DNA from: Ruegeria arenilitoris | GTDB lineage: Bacteria; Pseudomonadota; Alphaproteobacteria; Rhodobacterales; Rhodobacteraceae | DNA length: 43,260 nucleotides | Direction: 5' to 3' | NCBI RefSeq assembly: GCF_013035315.1 | Contig: NZ_WQHP01000015.1 | Coordinates: 1-43,260, forward strand | In this document: piece by piece, positions 8,094 to 16,402 of the stretch | Numbering within the stretch: the stretch's first letter is position 1 | Layout of the letters: each line of letters begins with the position of its first letter | Made by a program: the position numbers and the translations under genes | The notes under the pieces: model-generated | Database searches by the model: none | Seen by the model: the letters and a program-made list of their open reading frames with translations, nothing else | Told to the model about the DNA's origin: nothing

Positions 8094-9347
8094 ATGCCCG
8101 CTTTATGCCGCGACTGCTATTCAACATTTGAACATGAGGCGCGCTGCCCCTCTTGCGGCAGTCCGCGGATCAAGACACACGCGGAACTGTTCGACCTGTC
8201 CATTGCGCATATGGATTGCGACGCGTTCTACGCCTCGGTCGAAAAGCGGGACAATCCAGAGCTGGCAGACAAGCCGGTGATCATCGGGGGCGGCAAGCGA
8301 GGTGTGGTCTCGACCGCATGCTATGTAGCGCGCATTCGCGGGGTGCGCTCGGCCATGCCAATGTTCAAGGCGCTGCAACTGTGCCCGGACGCAGTGGTCA
8401 TCAAGCCACGCATGTCGGTCTATGCCGAGGTCTCACGCGAGATCCGCAAGATGATGGACGAATTGACCCCCGTGATCGAACCCCTGTCACTGGACGAGGC
8501 CTTTATGGACTTGTCCGGCACGCAACGCCTGCATGGTGCCCCACCTGCGGTCATGTTGGCGCGGCTGGTGAGGCGGATGAAGGATGAGCTGGGCGTGACC
8601 GGCTCCATCGGCCTGTCGCACAACAAGTTTCTGGCCAAGGTCGCCTCGGACCTGGATAAGCCGCGCGGCTTTTCGGTGATCGGAAAGGCGGAAACGGCTG
8701 CGTTTCTGCACGACAAGCCGGTGCGTTTGATCTGGGGGATCGGTCCGGCTGCACAGGAGTCATTAGATCGCGCGGGCATTCGAACCTTTTCGGATCTGCT
8801 GCGCTGGGATCAGGAGGCGCTCAGCGCACGCTTTGGCTCGATGGGGTATCGGCTGTGGCATCTTGCGCGCGGACAGGACAAGCGGCGCGTGTCGTCGCAT
8901 GAGCCGATGAAATCCATCAGCAACGAAACCACGTTTTTCGAAGACACGGCCAGTCTGGATATTCTGGACGGCCATCTGTGGCGCATGTCCGAAAAGGTCG
9001 CAGACCGGGCCAAGGCCAAAGGGTTGGCGGGCCGGGTTGTGACGCTGAAACTGAAGCAGGCAAACCACAAGATCATCACACGGCGTGTATCGCTGAGGGA
9101 TGCCACACAGATCGCAGATCGCATCTATCGTACCGCGCGCGGGTTGTTCGATCAGGTCGGCGATAAGGGGCCCTATCGTCTGTTGGGTTGCGGAATTTCC
9201 GATCTGTGTCCCGAGGATCAGGCGGACATCTCAGGCGACCTTCTGGACCCCGGCGCGGCGCGACGGTCACAGGCCGAACGTGCCACGGACGAAATCCGAC
9301 GCCGGTTTGGAACAGATGCAATTGTGAAGGGCCGTGCGCTGCGCTGA
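8094..9347 (+). CDS. dinB: DNA polymerase IV (DinB family) with N-terminal zinc-ribbon-like extension
   Basis: This Y-family translesion polymerase has 417 residues. The palm motif MDCDAFYASVE lies at 40-50 and the catalytic SLDEA at 132-136 (Asp41, Asp134 and Glu135 should bind metal). Thumb and little-finger regions follow. Residues 5-21 hold CxxC...CxxC (Cys5, 8, 18, 21), a small zinc-ribbon-like extension absent from E. coli DinB but seen in alphaproteobacterial relatives. I looked for a LexA site (GTTC-N7-GTTC type) in the upstream gap and saw none, so SOS control is not supported here. The C-terminus lacks an obvious beta-clamp peptide that I can assign with confidence. Confidence 0.94.
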   Translation: MPALCRDCYSTFEHEARCPSCGSPRIKTHAELFDLSIAHMDCDAFYASVEKRDNPELADKPVIIGGGKRGVVSTACYVARIRGVRSAMPMFKALQLCPDAVVIKPRMSVYAEVSREIRKMMDELTPVIEPLSLDEAFMDLSGTQRLHGAPPAVMLARLVRRMKDELGVTGSIGLSHNKFLAKVASDLDKPRGFSVIGKAETAAFLHDKPVRLIWGIGPAAQESLDRAGIRTFSDLLRWDQEALSARFGSMGYRLWHLARGQDKRRVSSHEPMKSISNETTFFEDTASLDILDGHLWRMSEKVADRAKAKGLAGRVVTLKLKQANHKIITRRVSLRDATQIADRIYRTARGLFDQVGDKGPYRLLGCGISDLCPEDQADISGDLLDPGAARRSQAERATDEIRRRFGTDAIVKGRALR

Positions 9348-9349
9348 TC

Positions 9350-10210
9350 CTACTCGGCCGCCAGACGCAACGGGTCACTGCCAATGCGCGAGATGTCCCG
9401 GATGACCGTCCGCAACAAGTCCTGAAACGCCGTGAAATTGTCGTTAGGCGCGATCTTGACCTCATCCATATAGAGAGAGCGATCGATCTCAATCTGGATG
9501 GCGTGCTGGTTTCGGCCAGGCCGACCATAGGTCTGCGTTACGTAGGCCCCTGCAAACGGTGCGTTGCGCGCAACTACCAGACCGGCCGAGGCAAAGGCCT
9601 CTTCAATCCGGTCCACGATCCCAGCCGAAGCGGATGCCCCGAATCTGTCGCCCAAAACGATCTGCGGCCGCTGAGACTTGGCCGTACTGACCATCGAAAC
9701 CGCCTCGTGCGGCATCGAGTGGCAATCAATCAGAATCGCCTGACCAAAGGTTTCGTGGGATTCGGAGAGAAGGGATTTCAACCGCGCATGATACGGCCGC
9801 CAGCAGGTATCAATCCGCAGCCGGGCCTCATCCATCGTGAGTTTCCCCCGGTAGATCGCGCGCCCATTGGCGACGACCCTGGGAATCACTCCCAGCCCGG
9901 ACGCGACACGCGGGTTATGTCCGTGACGGCGTGCGCCCTGAATCAACGCCGGGTCCAGTTCTTCGGCGCTGCGGTTCAGATCAAGATACGCCCGCGGCTT
10001 GGTCGCAGCGATCAATGGCGCACCATAATCAATGGCCGATGCAAACAACTGATCCACAAAAGCGTCTTCTGATGAACGAATCACCTTTTGGTTCAGAACC
10101 GTACGGTTCAGCATCGCAGCGGGGTAGTTCCGGCCACTATGCGGAGAGGAAAACACCACGCAAGACGTGCGCTTGGCGGGCATATCCAATACGTAAGCAG
10201 CGTTCTTCAT
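9350..10210 (-). CDS. N-formylglutamate amidohydrolase family protein
   Basis: This 286-residue protein belongs to the family that releases formate from N-formylglutamate in histidine degradation. Visible family features are FSSPHSGRNYP near residue 20 and ILIDCHSMP in the middle, whose histidines and aspartate are expected metal ligands in this carboxypeptidase-like fold. No other hut genes are nearby, so the real substrate may be another N-formyl or N-acyl amino acid. It converges with dinB, with two bases between the stops. A family-level name is safer than hutG. Confidence 0.85.
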   Translation of the reverse strand: MKNAAYVLDMPAKRTSCVVFSSPHSGRNYPAAMLNRTVLNQKVIRSSEDAFVDQLFASAIDYGAPLIAATKPRAYLDLNRSAEELDPALIQGARRHGHNPRVASGLGVIPRVVANGRAIYRGKLTMDEARLRIDTCWRPYHARLKSLLSESHETFGQAILIDCHSMPHEAVSMVSTAKSQRPQIVLGDRFGASASAGIVDRIEEAFASAGLVVARNAPFAGAYVTQTYGRPGRNQHAIQIEIDRSLYMDEVKIAPNDNFTAFQDLLRTVIRDISRIGSDPLRLAAE

Positions 10211-10264
10211 GGCGACTCCTTGTTCGCATTGAACATAGACCGGAAAATAGTTCTACCAAACCCC

Positions 10265-10293
10265 TTGAACCCCTCTGCGACTCCTTTTATAGA
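10265..10293 (+). promoter_or_regulatory. Promoter of tRNA-Val
   Basis: TTGAAC and TATAGA are separated by exactly 17 bases, 66 bases before the tRNA. The GC-rich leader between them and the tRNA contains hairpin-forming repeats. Confidence 0.75.
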
Positions 10294-10358
10294 CCCCGCT
10301 ACCGGCGCGGGGTTCCGCGCCCCATTTCGTTATGGGGCTGGGCACGCAAAGGTAAAGT

Positions 10359-10433
10359 GGGCGGTTAGCTCAGCGGTAGAGCACTTCGTTGACATCGAAG
10401 GGGTCACAAGTTCGATCCTTGTACCGCCCACCA
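10359..10433 (+). tRNA. tRNA-Val (anticodon GAC)
   Basis: All arms can be drawn: acceptor GGGCGGT/ACCGCCC, D stem GCTC/GAGC, anticodon stem CTTCG/CGAAG with loop TTGACAT, and T stem ACAAG/CTTGT with loop TTCGATC. Anticodon GAC reads valine codons GUC and GUU. The 3' CCA is encoded. Confidence 0.97.
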
Positions 10434-10523
10434 TCGTTTCACTGTTCCGGAACTCCGGGGCACCCGCTAACCCAGGCGCTGGCCACGTCTTTGATGAAGG
10501 CGCCGCAGATTGGAGACAGACCC

Positions 10524-10649
10524 ATGAAGGTCAAGAACTCGCTCCGCTCGCTCAAGAACCGGCACCGCGACTGCCGGATTGTGCGTCGCAAAGGCCGCGT
10601 CTACGTGATCAACAAGACGCAGCGCAAGTTCAAAGCTCGCCAGGGCTAA
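10524..10649 (+). CDS. rpmJ: 50S ribosomal protein L36, zinc-independent type
   Basis: This 41-residue basic protein matches the YkgO-like form of L36 (starts [14 protein letters not shown]). It has only one cysteine (Cys17), so it lacks the zinc ribbon of the classical form. In bacteria with both forms, the cysteine-poor one replaces the zinc form when zinc is scarce. I see no Zur-like palindrome in the 90 bases between the tRNA and this gene, so here it is probably constitutive and perhaps the only L36. A GGAGA site precedes the ATG, and a strong terminator follows. The neighbouring zinc-response operon ends in the same terminator from the other side. Confidence 0.93.
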   Translation: MKVKNSLRSLKNRHRDCRIVRRKGRVYVINKTQRKFKARQG

Positions 10650-10670
10650 GAACTGCACAAACCGAATAGA

Positions 10671-10701
10671 AAAAACCGCGCTTTTCAGCGCGGTTTTTTT
10701 T
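10671..10701. terminator. Bidirectional terminator between rpmJ and the DUF1826 gene
   Basis: CCGCGC and GCGCGG pair across a six-base loop, flanked by a run of A on the left and eight T on the right. Confidence 0.9.
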
Positions 10702-10713
10702 GGTCCAAAGCCT

Positions 10714-11368
10714 CTAGTGCGCGAACATGTGATCCGGCTCGTGTTCCGGGTCCGCCACGGGATCAAGGACCAGCAACAGACGCGTTTCACCGGTTCCTTC
10801 GATCGGCGGAGAACGGTGCAAAAGCCCCGATTTCGGATTTTCCGGCCACAGTGTTCCACGCAAAACAACTGGAGAACCCGTGGGCACGGTGAACACGCGG
10901 CTAGGATCCGTGCCGTCGGTCGAGATCCCGTACCGAGTCCCCGTCCCGCGGTAAGTGCAGACCAGGCGCGACGTCACCGCATCAATGTGGAACCTGCGGC
11001 AGGCATTTGTCGCCACAACGTCCAAACGCAGCCGCAACCATTTTGATCGCATCAAATCCGTAAAAAATCGCGGCCAACGCGGCCACGTCATCCACCAGCC
11101 GGTCACGCTCCAGTCCTGCCGGAATACCGGAAGCCTCGCACAGCTCGACAACGGCGTCGCGTACAGCCTCGGGCCGCAGGATGACCCGCGCCTTGGGCAG
11201 TTGTTCGGGACGCAAACCGTCAATCCAAGACTGAAAGCTGGCCAAGGGGTCGCGACGCCAGATTGCCGCGGCGCAACCTGGGTTGTGAATGACCGACAAG
11301 CCTTCGGGCGTTTCGGCGACACCGACGCCAATGGCCGCGTCTTTGACGATCTCACGGACCAGGGTCAT
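10714..11368 (-). pseudogene. DUF1826 protein gene with a +1 frameshift
   Basis: Two minus-strand frames each carry one half of a DUF1826 protein. The frame starting at 11368 encodes about 109 residues, ending in family-like sequence at YGFDAIKM. The continuation, LRLDVVATNACRRFHID and onward to a stop at 10714, is in another frame. Skipping one base in the AAAA run (plus-strand TTTT, 11041-11044) restores GFDAIKWLRLRLDVV. The start codon overlaps the stop of the upstream GTPase gene (ATGA), so the two are translationally coupled. DUF1826 commonly accompanies COG0523 GTPases in zinc-starvation loci. It may be a real pseudogene, a homopolymer sequencing error, or rarely a slippage site. Confidence 0.75.
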
Positions 11369-12576
11369 GCGGCGGCCTCCGTCCGGCGCCAGACGGGGAA
11401 GGGATCAGGAAGATCGGGCAAGTCTTCGGGACGGCCTGCGACGACCGCGGGCAGCAGCGCCGCATCAAGACGAGCTTTGAGCGCCGGCCAATCAATGCCG
11501 CTGCCGATAAACACGATCTCTTGCCGCCGGTCGCCCCAGGGTTCTTGCCAATGGGCTTGGATATACGCCTGCGCGCTTTCGTGATCCGGCCGGCGCTCTT
11601 CCGGGACCGTGGCCCACCATATGCCCAGCGGTTTGACCGAGGACAGCGCCCCGGCAAGCGAAAACTCGGCCACCCAGTCGGGGCGCGTCGCGATCCAGAA
11701 ATGCCCTTTTGCGCGAATGACCCCCGGCAAATCGCCGTTCAGTATCGTCAGGATCCTTTCGGGCACAAAGGGCTGCCGCGCCCGGTAGACATAGCTGGTG
11801 ACACCGTATTCTTCTGTTTCCGGGACGTGATCGGCAAACCCGTAAAGCTCTTTGGCCCACATCGGATGTTCATGCGCCTTTTCGAAATCGAAAAGGCCGG
11901 TATCAAGAATCTCTTCCGCCGCAACGTCCAAATGGTTCGTCTCGATAATCCGTGCGTCTGCGTTCAGGCTGCGAATGATCTTGCGCGCGGCATCGACACG
12001 CTCGGGTCCGGCGTCCGCGACCTTGTTGAGGATCACCACATCCGCGAACTCGATCTGATCGGTCAGCAGATGGACAAGCGTGCGCTCATCCTCTTCACCA
12101 AGCGTTTCTCCACGGTCTGCCAGGAAGTCGTGGCTAGAGAAATCTGCCAACAGATTCACCGCGTCGACCACGGTTACCATCGTATCCAGACGCGAGATGT
12201 CCGACAGGCTGTCGCCCAACTCGTCACGGAAATCAAAGGTGGCCGCAACGGGCAGAGGCTCTGAGATCCCGGTCGATTCGATCAGCAGGTAGTCGAACCG
12301 CCCCTCGCCTGCCAGTCGCCGCACTTCGTCCAATAGGTCATCGCGCAGCGTGCAGCAGATGCAGCCGTTGGACATCTCGACCAGCGTTTCGTCGGTTCGC
12401 GACAGTTCGGTATCGGCGCGCACCAGATCGGCGTCGATGTTGACCTCGGACATATCATTGACGATCACGGCAACCCGGCGTCCGTCACGATTGTTGAGAG
12501 CGCGGTTCAGCAGGGTCGTCTTGCCCGCCCCAAGAAAGCCGGACAGGACAGTGACGGGAAGGCGGGTATCAGTCAT
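11365..12576 (-). CDS. zigA: COG0523-family zinc metallochaperone GTPase (ZigA/YciC-like)
   Basis: This 403-residue G3E GTPase is thought to deliver zinc to client enzymes under starvation. The P-loop GFLGAGKT is at 13-20 and the metal site GCICC at 71-75, matching the GCxCC signature. A CobW C-terminal domain follows, with the [10 protein letters not shown] segment. It is the first gene of a two-gene operon with DUF1826. The promoter carries a palindrome exactly between the -35 and -10, which fits repression by a Fur-family zinc sensor such as Zur. Metal identity is inferred from family, operator and partner; cobalt-type CobW functions are less likely because no cobalamin genes are near. Confidence 0.9.
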   Translation of the reverse strand: MTDTRLPVTVLSGFLGAGKTTLLNRALNNRDGRRVAVIVNDMSEVNIDADLVRADTELSRTDETLVEMSNGCICCTLRDDLLDEVRRLAGEGRFDYLLIESTGISEPLPVAATFDFRDELGDSLSDISRLDTMVTVVDAVNLLADFSSHDFLADRGETLGEEDERTLVHLLTDQIEFADVVILNKVADAGPERVDAARKIIRSLNADARIIETNHLDVAAEEILDTGLFDFEKAHEHPMWAKELYGFADHVPETEEYGVTSYVYRARQPFVPERILTILNGDLPGVIRAKGHFWIATRPDWVAEFSLAGALSSVKPLGIWWATVPEERRPDHESAQAYIQAHWQEPWGDRRQEIVFIGSGIDWPALKARLDAALLPAVVAGRPEDLPDLPDPFPVWRRTEAAA

Positions 12577-12615
12577 TGAGCATTACCTATTTGATGTATG
12601 GGACACTGGATTTCA

Positions 12616-12644
12616 GTTATCGTAATGTTATTACATACCGTCAA
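12616..12644 (-). promoter_or_regulatory. zigA promoter with Zur-like operator in the spacer
   Basis: On the minus strand, TTGACG (12639-12644) and GATAAC (12616-12621) are 17 bases apart. The spacer, 12622-12638, is GTAATGTTATTACATAC on the plus strand, containing the palindrome GTAAT-GTT-ATTAC. A repressor bound there would block RNA polymerase directly. The AT-rich palindrome resembles Zur sites, and the downstream genes are zinc-response families; the regulator is not in the window. Confidence 0.7.
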
Positions 12645-12797
12645 GCGACTAATCCGGCGACCTGCGCTCTAACTTGGTTTGGAAATTGGCCGGAAATTCG
12701 GATCAAGGTCAGCCTTGGATTGGTCGAATTGCAGCGGGGGCGAAATCCGAAGTGTTTTTCGCCCTCTTTGGCGCTTGCAACCGCAGCGACGTTTTGA

Positions 12798-12862
12798 CCG
12801 ACAAATTTTGTCGGAATTTCTTGCTTCTCCCTGAGAATCGTTTAATTGACAATTTCAGTCGG
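12798..12862. promoter_or_regulatory. Two operator-like repeats upstream of the iron-binding protein gene
   Basis: CCGACAAATTTTGTCGG (12798-12814) is a perfect palindrome. A related degenerate copy, GACAATTTCAGTCGG, lies at 12848-12862, sharing GACAA, TTT and GTCGG and offset by 48 bases. Both are within 105 bases of the start codon. They are probably sites for an iron-responsive repressor, but I cannot name which one. Confidence 0.5.
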
Positions 12863-12900
12863 ATTATGAACCGCCACATCTTTCATTACTGGGAACCACG

Positions 12901-13917
12901 ATGCTGAAATCCTCGACCTGCGTTGCCGCTGCTCTGACAGCCTTGATCGCTACTTCTGCCGCTGCCGAGGGGGAATTGAACCTCTATTCCTCGCGCCATT
13001 ACGACACCGACGAAAACCTCTATACCGATTTCGAAAAGGCCACCGGCATCACCATCAACCGCATCGAAGGCAAAGCCGACGAACTGATCGCGCGAATGGA
13101 AGCCGAAGGTGCGAACTCGCCCGCCGACATTCTGCTGACCGTCGACACCTCGCGCCTGGAACGCGCCAAGGATGCAGGCATCCTGCAATCCGTTGACAGC
13201 GCCGTTCTGGAAGAGCGTATTCCCGCGAACCTGCAAGACAGCGACGATCAGTGGTTCGGCTTCTCGCAGCGTGGCCGCATCATCTTCTTCGACAAGGAAA
13301 ACGTCGCCAACCCACCGACCACATACGCCGATCTGGCCAAGCCGGAATACAAGGGTCAGATCTGTATCCGCTCGTCCAGCAACACCTATAACCAGACCCT
13401 GTTGGCATCGATCATCACCCATGAAGGCCCCGAGGCCGCAAAAGCATGGGCCCAAGGCATCGTTGACAATATGGCCCGCGAACCGCAAGGCGGCGACACT
13501 GACCAGCTGCGTGGCATCGTCTCGGGCGAGTGCGACATTGCCGTGTCGAACACCTATTACTTTGCGCGCGCGATCCGCAAAGACGTCAAAGGCGTTTCGG
13601 CTGATATCGAGTCGATCGGATGGGTCTTCCCGAACCAGGACGGCTATGGCGCACATATGAACCTGTCGGGTGCAGGTGTTGCAGCCAACGCTCCGAACAA
13701 AGAGAACGCCGTACTGTTCCTGGAGTATCTAGCAAGCGACAGCGCGCAACAGTACTTCTCGGCCGGTAACGACGAATTCCCGGCTGTTGCAGGTGTAGAA
13801 CTGGCCGAGTCGGTCCAAGCTCTGGGCGACTTCAAAGCAGACGAAATCAGCCTGTCCGATGTCGCCAAGAACCTGCCTGAGGCCCAAAAGATCTTCAACG
13901 AAGTCGGTTGGAAGTAA
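12901..13917 (+). CDS. Ferric-iron ABC transporter substrate-binding protein (FutA/FbpA-like)
   Basis: This 338-residue periplasmic protein binds ferric iron for an ABC importer. A Sec signal covers about residues 1-22 (cleavage after TSAAA), then mature sequence ELNLYSSRHYDTD, typical of the FutA/FbpA group, with tyrosines such as those in NTYYFARA that would coordinate iron. The permease and ATPase genes are not adjacent: the next gene is on the opposite strand beyond a terminator. Either they lie elsewhere or this is an orphan receptor. The palindromic sites upstream suggest iron-dependent repression. Family is confident; ferric rather than ferrous or chelated iron is inferred from the family. 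Confidence 0.92.
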   Translation: MLKSSTCVAAALTALIATSAAAEGELNLYSSRHYDTDENLYTDFEKATGITINRIEGKADELIARMEAEGANSPADILLTVDTSRLERAKDAGILQSVDSAVLEERIPANLQDSDDQWFGFSQRGRIIFFDKENVANPPTTYADLAKPEYKGQICIRSSSNTYNQTLLASIITHEGPEAAKAWAQGIVDNMAREPQGGDTDQLRGIVSGECDIAVSNTYYFARAIRKDVKGVSADIESIGWVFPNQDGYGAHMNLSGAGVAANAPNKENAVLFLEYLASDSAQQYFSAGNDEFPAVAGVELAESVQALGDFKADEISLSDVAKNLPEAQKIFNEVGWK

Positions 13918-13942
13918 TTCCCAAAACAATCAGAGCAGTGTT

Positions 13943-13969
13943 AAGGGCGCGGAGTTTCTGCGCCCTTTT
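13943..13969 (+). terminator. Terminator of the iron-binding protein gene
   Basis: AAGGGCGC and GCGCCCTT form a perfect eight-pair stem with a nine-base loop, followed by TTTCC. Confidence 0.75.
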
Positions 13970-13979
13970 CCTATCGGGC

Positions 13980-14909
13980 TTAGAACCGGATACCAAACCC
14001 GACGGAAAAGCCTGAAAATGAATCCGCCACGATGCCGTTCAGCATAATGCGCCCCGCCTGAACCGCAGGAAGACCAATCCTTGTCGTATCAACCTCGATC
14101 CCGACCCCGGCTGTAGCAAGCCAATCAGTATCCAGAACCATCGCGCTGTCACCATGGTACAGCACTACTCCGCCATCCAGAACCAGTTTGGACGGCCGAC
14201 CCAGCAGCTTCACGTTATCAAGTGGATAGCGATGGCGCGAAAATAGCGTGGTTTGGTTGGAATTGGCGCGGGCGTCATCCGCCTGCGGTTCGTTGATCGG
14301 ATAAAACTCCAGAAACGATTGCCGCAACCGGAACTCGGATTCCCAGCGGCCAAACCGGGCCTCGCGAAAGATACTCAGCGATCCGCCGGCACCGAAAGCA
14401 TACAGGTTTCCGTCTACAACGCTGGTATCCCCGGCACGCCCGGGAAACAGCGGAAAATTGGAAAACACCGCGTCGGTGGTAACATGCCCAAGCGACAAGT
14501 GCACCGCCGGGCGAATATACCAGTCATTGCCAATCAACTGCTCCCACCCGACGCCCACGGTTGCAGCAAGGCTGGACCACGTCACATCCACTTCTGAATC
14601 CGACGCGATCTCGGGGAAAATCAAAACCGGGTTATAGTTCTGATACGCAACAAGACCTTCCAGATAGAGACCGTTGTCCAAGGGTTTGAACCCACCGCGC
14701 AACTGTGTGTAGCGCAGGTTCGTTGCGTTGCCCGATGCGCTTAGAAAAGACAGCGATGACAAGGTTTCGTTTGGGGTGGCCGCAACGCTGAGGACGGCCA
14801 GGGCTGCTCGAGCGGCAGCTTCTGACGCATCCGGGTCAAGGTCCTGTGCCTGGGACACCGAAGCGAAACCACAAACCAACACCGATGTGTATGCAATAAG
14901 TCTTTTCAC
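13980..14909 (-). CDS. Predicted outer-membrane beta-barrel protein
   Basis: The protein is about 309 residues from the GTG at 14909, which begins directly at a Sec signal (VKRLIAYTSVLVCGFASVSQAQ) and has AGGCG upstream. An ATG at 14969 would add 20 residues ahead of the signal and is less likely. The mature part alternates hydrophobic and polar residues in short segments and ends in GFGIRF, the terminal aromatic typical of proteins inserted by the Bam machinery. It is rich in Gly, Asn and aromatics at turns. I do not recognise a specific family or substrate. It stands alone between the iron-binding protein and a small orphan. Confidence 0.7.
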   Translation of the reverse strand: MKRLIAYTSVLVCGFASVSQAQDLDPDASEAAARAALAVLSVAATPNETLSSLSFLSASGNATNLRYTQLRGGFKPLDNGLYLEGLVAYQNYNPVLIFPEIASDSEVDVTWSSLAATVGVGWEQLIGNDWYIRPAVHLSLGHVTTDAVFSNFPLFPGRAGDTSVVDGNLYAFGAGGSLSIFREARFGRWESEFRLRQSFLEFYPINEPQADDARANSNQTTLFSRHRYPLDNVKLLGRPSKLVLDGGVVLYHGDSAMVLDTDWLATAGVGIEVDTTRIGLPAVQAGRIMLNGIVADSFSGFSVGFGIRF

Positions 14910-15155
14910 TTCGTGGATTCGCCTGTCGAAGATGCCCGGCCTCAACACGCACAGTTTTGATGTACGCATTCGCTTTTGAAAAAATGCTAGCGCAGTCTAG
15001 GTTTTCAAAAAACTAAAACCACAGCGCCGGGGCCACGAATCCCAAAGCGGGGTATTTTTGGAACACTCTGGTCTTTGAAGGTTTTCTGCAATGATACCGG
15101 AATGTGATTTGGCAAGCGCCGTCAAAGACGGTTCAATCGCATCAGGAGGTCCGTC

Positions 15156-15371
15156 ATGAAATCTCAGGAAAGGTTCGAGAAATTCTATTTTGCCAAGGTC
15201 GGAATGGGCGAAGCCTGCGGCTGCGCCGAGCGGGTCATTGACGTGTTCGAGTTCAACCGAAAAGGCGGCGTGCCTGAGAAGCATGCGGTGAAAGCGCAAA
15301 AGCCTCGGCGGCGGTCGTTTCGGTCCTGGGCCATGAAATACGGATTGCTCAGCCGCAAACAGCGGCCTTGA
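15156..15371 (+). CDS. Small basic protein of unknown function
   Basis: This 71-residue frame has a near-perfect ribosome site (AGGAGGT, seven bases before the ATG), which is the main reason to accept it. The protein has a CGCAER segment in the middle and a strongly basic C-terminal third (KPRRRSFRSW... ending RKQRP). No signal peptide or membrane segment is seen. It converges with the LysR gene, with 11 bases between the ends. Family unknown. The basic tail could bind nucleic acid, but nothing else supports that. Confidence 0.6.
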   Translation: MKSQERFEKFYFAKVGMGEACGCAERVIDVFEFNRKGGVPEKHAVKAQKPRRRSFRSWAMKYGLLSRKQRP

Positions 15372-15382
15372 AGCAACAGCTG

Positions 15383-16270
15383 CTAAGGCGCGGTCAGGTG
15401 CTCTCGGAACAGTTTCAGAGGCATCATTGTTCTGTATTCGCGCGGGAAGTACAGGAAGATCCCCGGTGTCTTCCCCAGATGCTTTTCCAATAGCGGGCTG
15501 AGTGCGCCTGTGGCGATGTCATCGACGAGATAATCCCGGAAGGTGTACATCAAACCCAAACCATTTTTGGCCAGATCGACGGAGGCCGGAAGAGTGTTGG
15601 TAATCAGATTGCCCTGAACGTCGACCGAATAGGCGCCGTCTTTGCCCTGAAATTCCCACGGCGCGATGCGACCTGCGGATTGGAATCGGTAGCGGATGCA
15701 ACTGTGATCCAACAGATCACGCGGCTGGTCTGGAGATCCATGGGTCGCCAGATAGTCCGGGCTGGCCACAACAGCCAGTTGTAAGGGCGGCGTTACGCGA
15801 ACGGCGACCATATCATGTGCGATGCGGTCCCCCAGCCGGAAACCGGCATGTAATTCCTCGCCCAGAATGTCGGACAGTGCATCCGTCAGCGACAGCTCCA
15901 GCTCGATCTCGGGATAGGCCGCACAAAAACTCTGTAACCTTGGGGCCACGAACAGGTGATAAGCGAATTCGGGCATGGCCAGCTTCAAGGTCCCACGTGC
16001 GGCGTGCCCGGTGCTGCGCGCACTCTCGACGGCCTCGGTCAGTTGCTCAAAGGCAGGGCCTGCCCCGCGGATCAGCGCACGCCCGGCTTCGGTTAGGCTG
16101 ATTGATCGGGTGGTGCGGATGAACAGAGCTGTGCCCAGCTGATCTTCCAGCGTTTTAAGCTGATGGCTGACAGTTGACGGCTTGATGCCCAGCGCCTCGG
16201 CCGCGGCGCGCAACGATCCGTGCCGGGCAATGGCAGCAAAGATTTCAAGCGTGGCAAGGGGCAGGCGCAC
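15383..16270 (-). CDS. LysR-family transcriptional regulator
   Basis: The 295-residue protein has a LysR helix-turn-helix at about residues 5-60 (SLRAAAEALGIKPSTVSHQLKTLE lies within it) and a C-terminal effector-binding domain. The start is the GTG at 16270, preceded by AGGAG at ideal distance; the frame is open further upstream but those residues are not LysR-like. It is divergent from the hydrolase/SnoaL operon with 132 bases between, the usual arrangement when a LysR protein controls its neighbour and itself. The ligand is unknown. Confidence 0.92.
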   Translation of the reverse strand: MRLPLATLEIFAAIARHGSLRAAAEALGIKPSTVSHQLKTLEDQLGTALFIRTTRSISLTEAGRALIRGAGPAFEQLTEAVESARSTGHAARGTLKLAMPEFAYHLFVAPRLQSFCAAYPEIELELSLTDALSDILGEELHAGFRLGDRIAHDMVAVRVTPPLQLAVVASPDYLATHGSPDQPRDLLDHSCIRYRFQSAGRIAPWEFQGKDGAYSVDVQGNLITNTLPASVDLAKNGLGLMYTFRDYLVDDIATGALSPLLEKHLGKTPGIFLYFPREYRTMMPLKLFREHLTAP

Positions 16271-16402
16271 GGCAACTCCTTCTGTACCTATTGTTCGATA
16301 CCATACATGAAAGAAGTGAAAAACCGGGGAATTATCGCAAAACCGTTCAGCGCCTAGATTTGTTCCATCGCAGCACAGACTGACCAAGAGGATGAACGCG
16401 CT

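Larger units (their letters stand above)
12577..12900. other. Divergent metal-responsive intergenic region
   Basis: These 324 bases separate the zinc GTPase gene (leftward) from the iron-binding protein gene (rightward). They hold a promoter with an internal palindrome for the former and two related operator-like repeats for the latter. An inverted repeat GGGCGAA/TTCGCCC around 12737-12764 has no T tract after it. No gene is seen. Confidence 0.6.
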
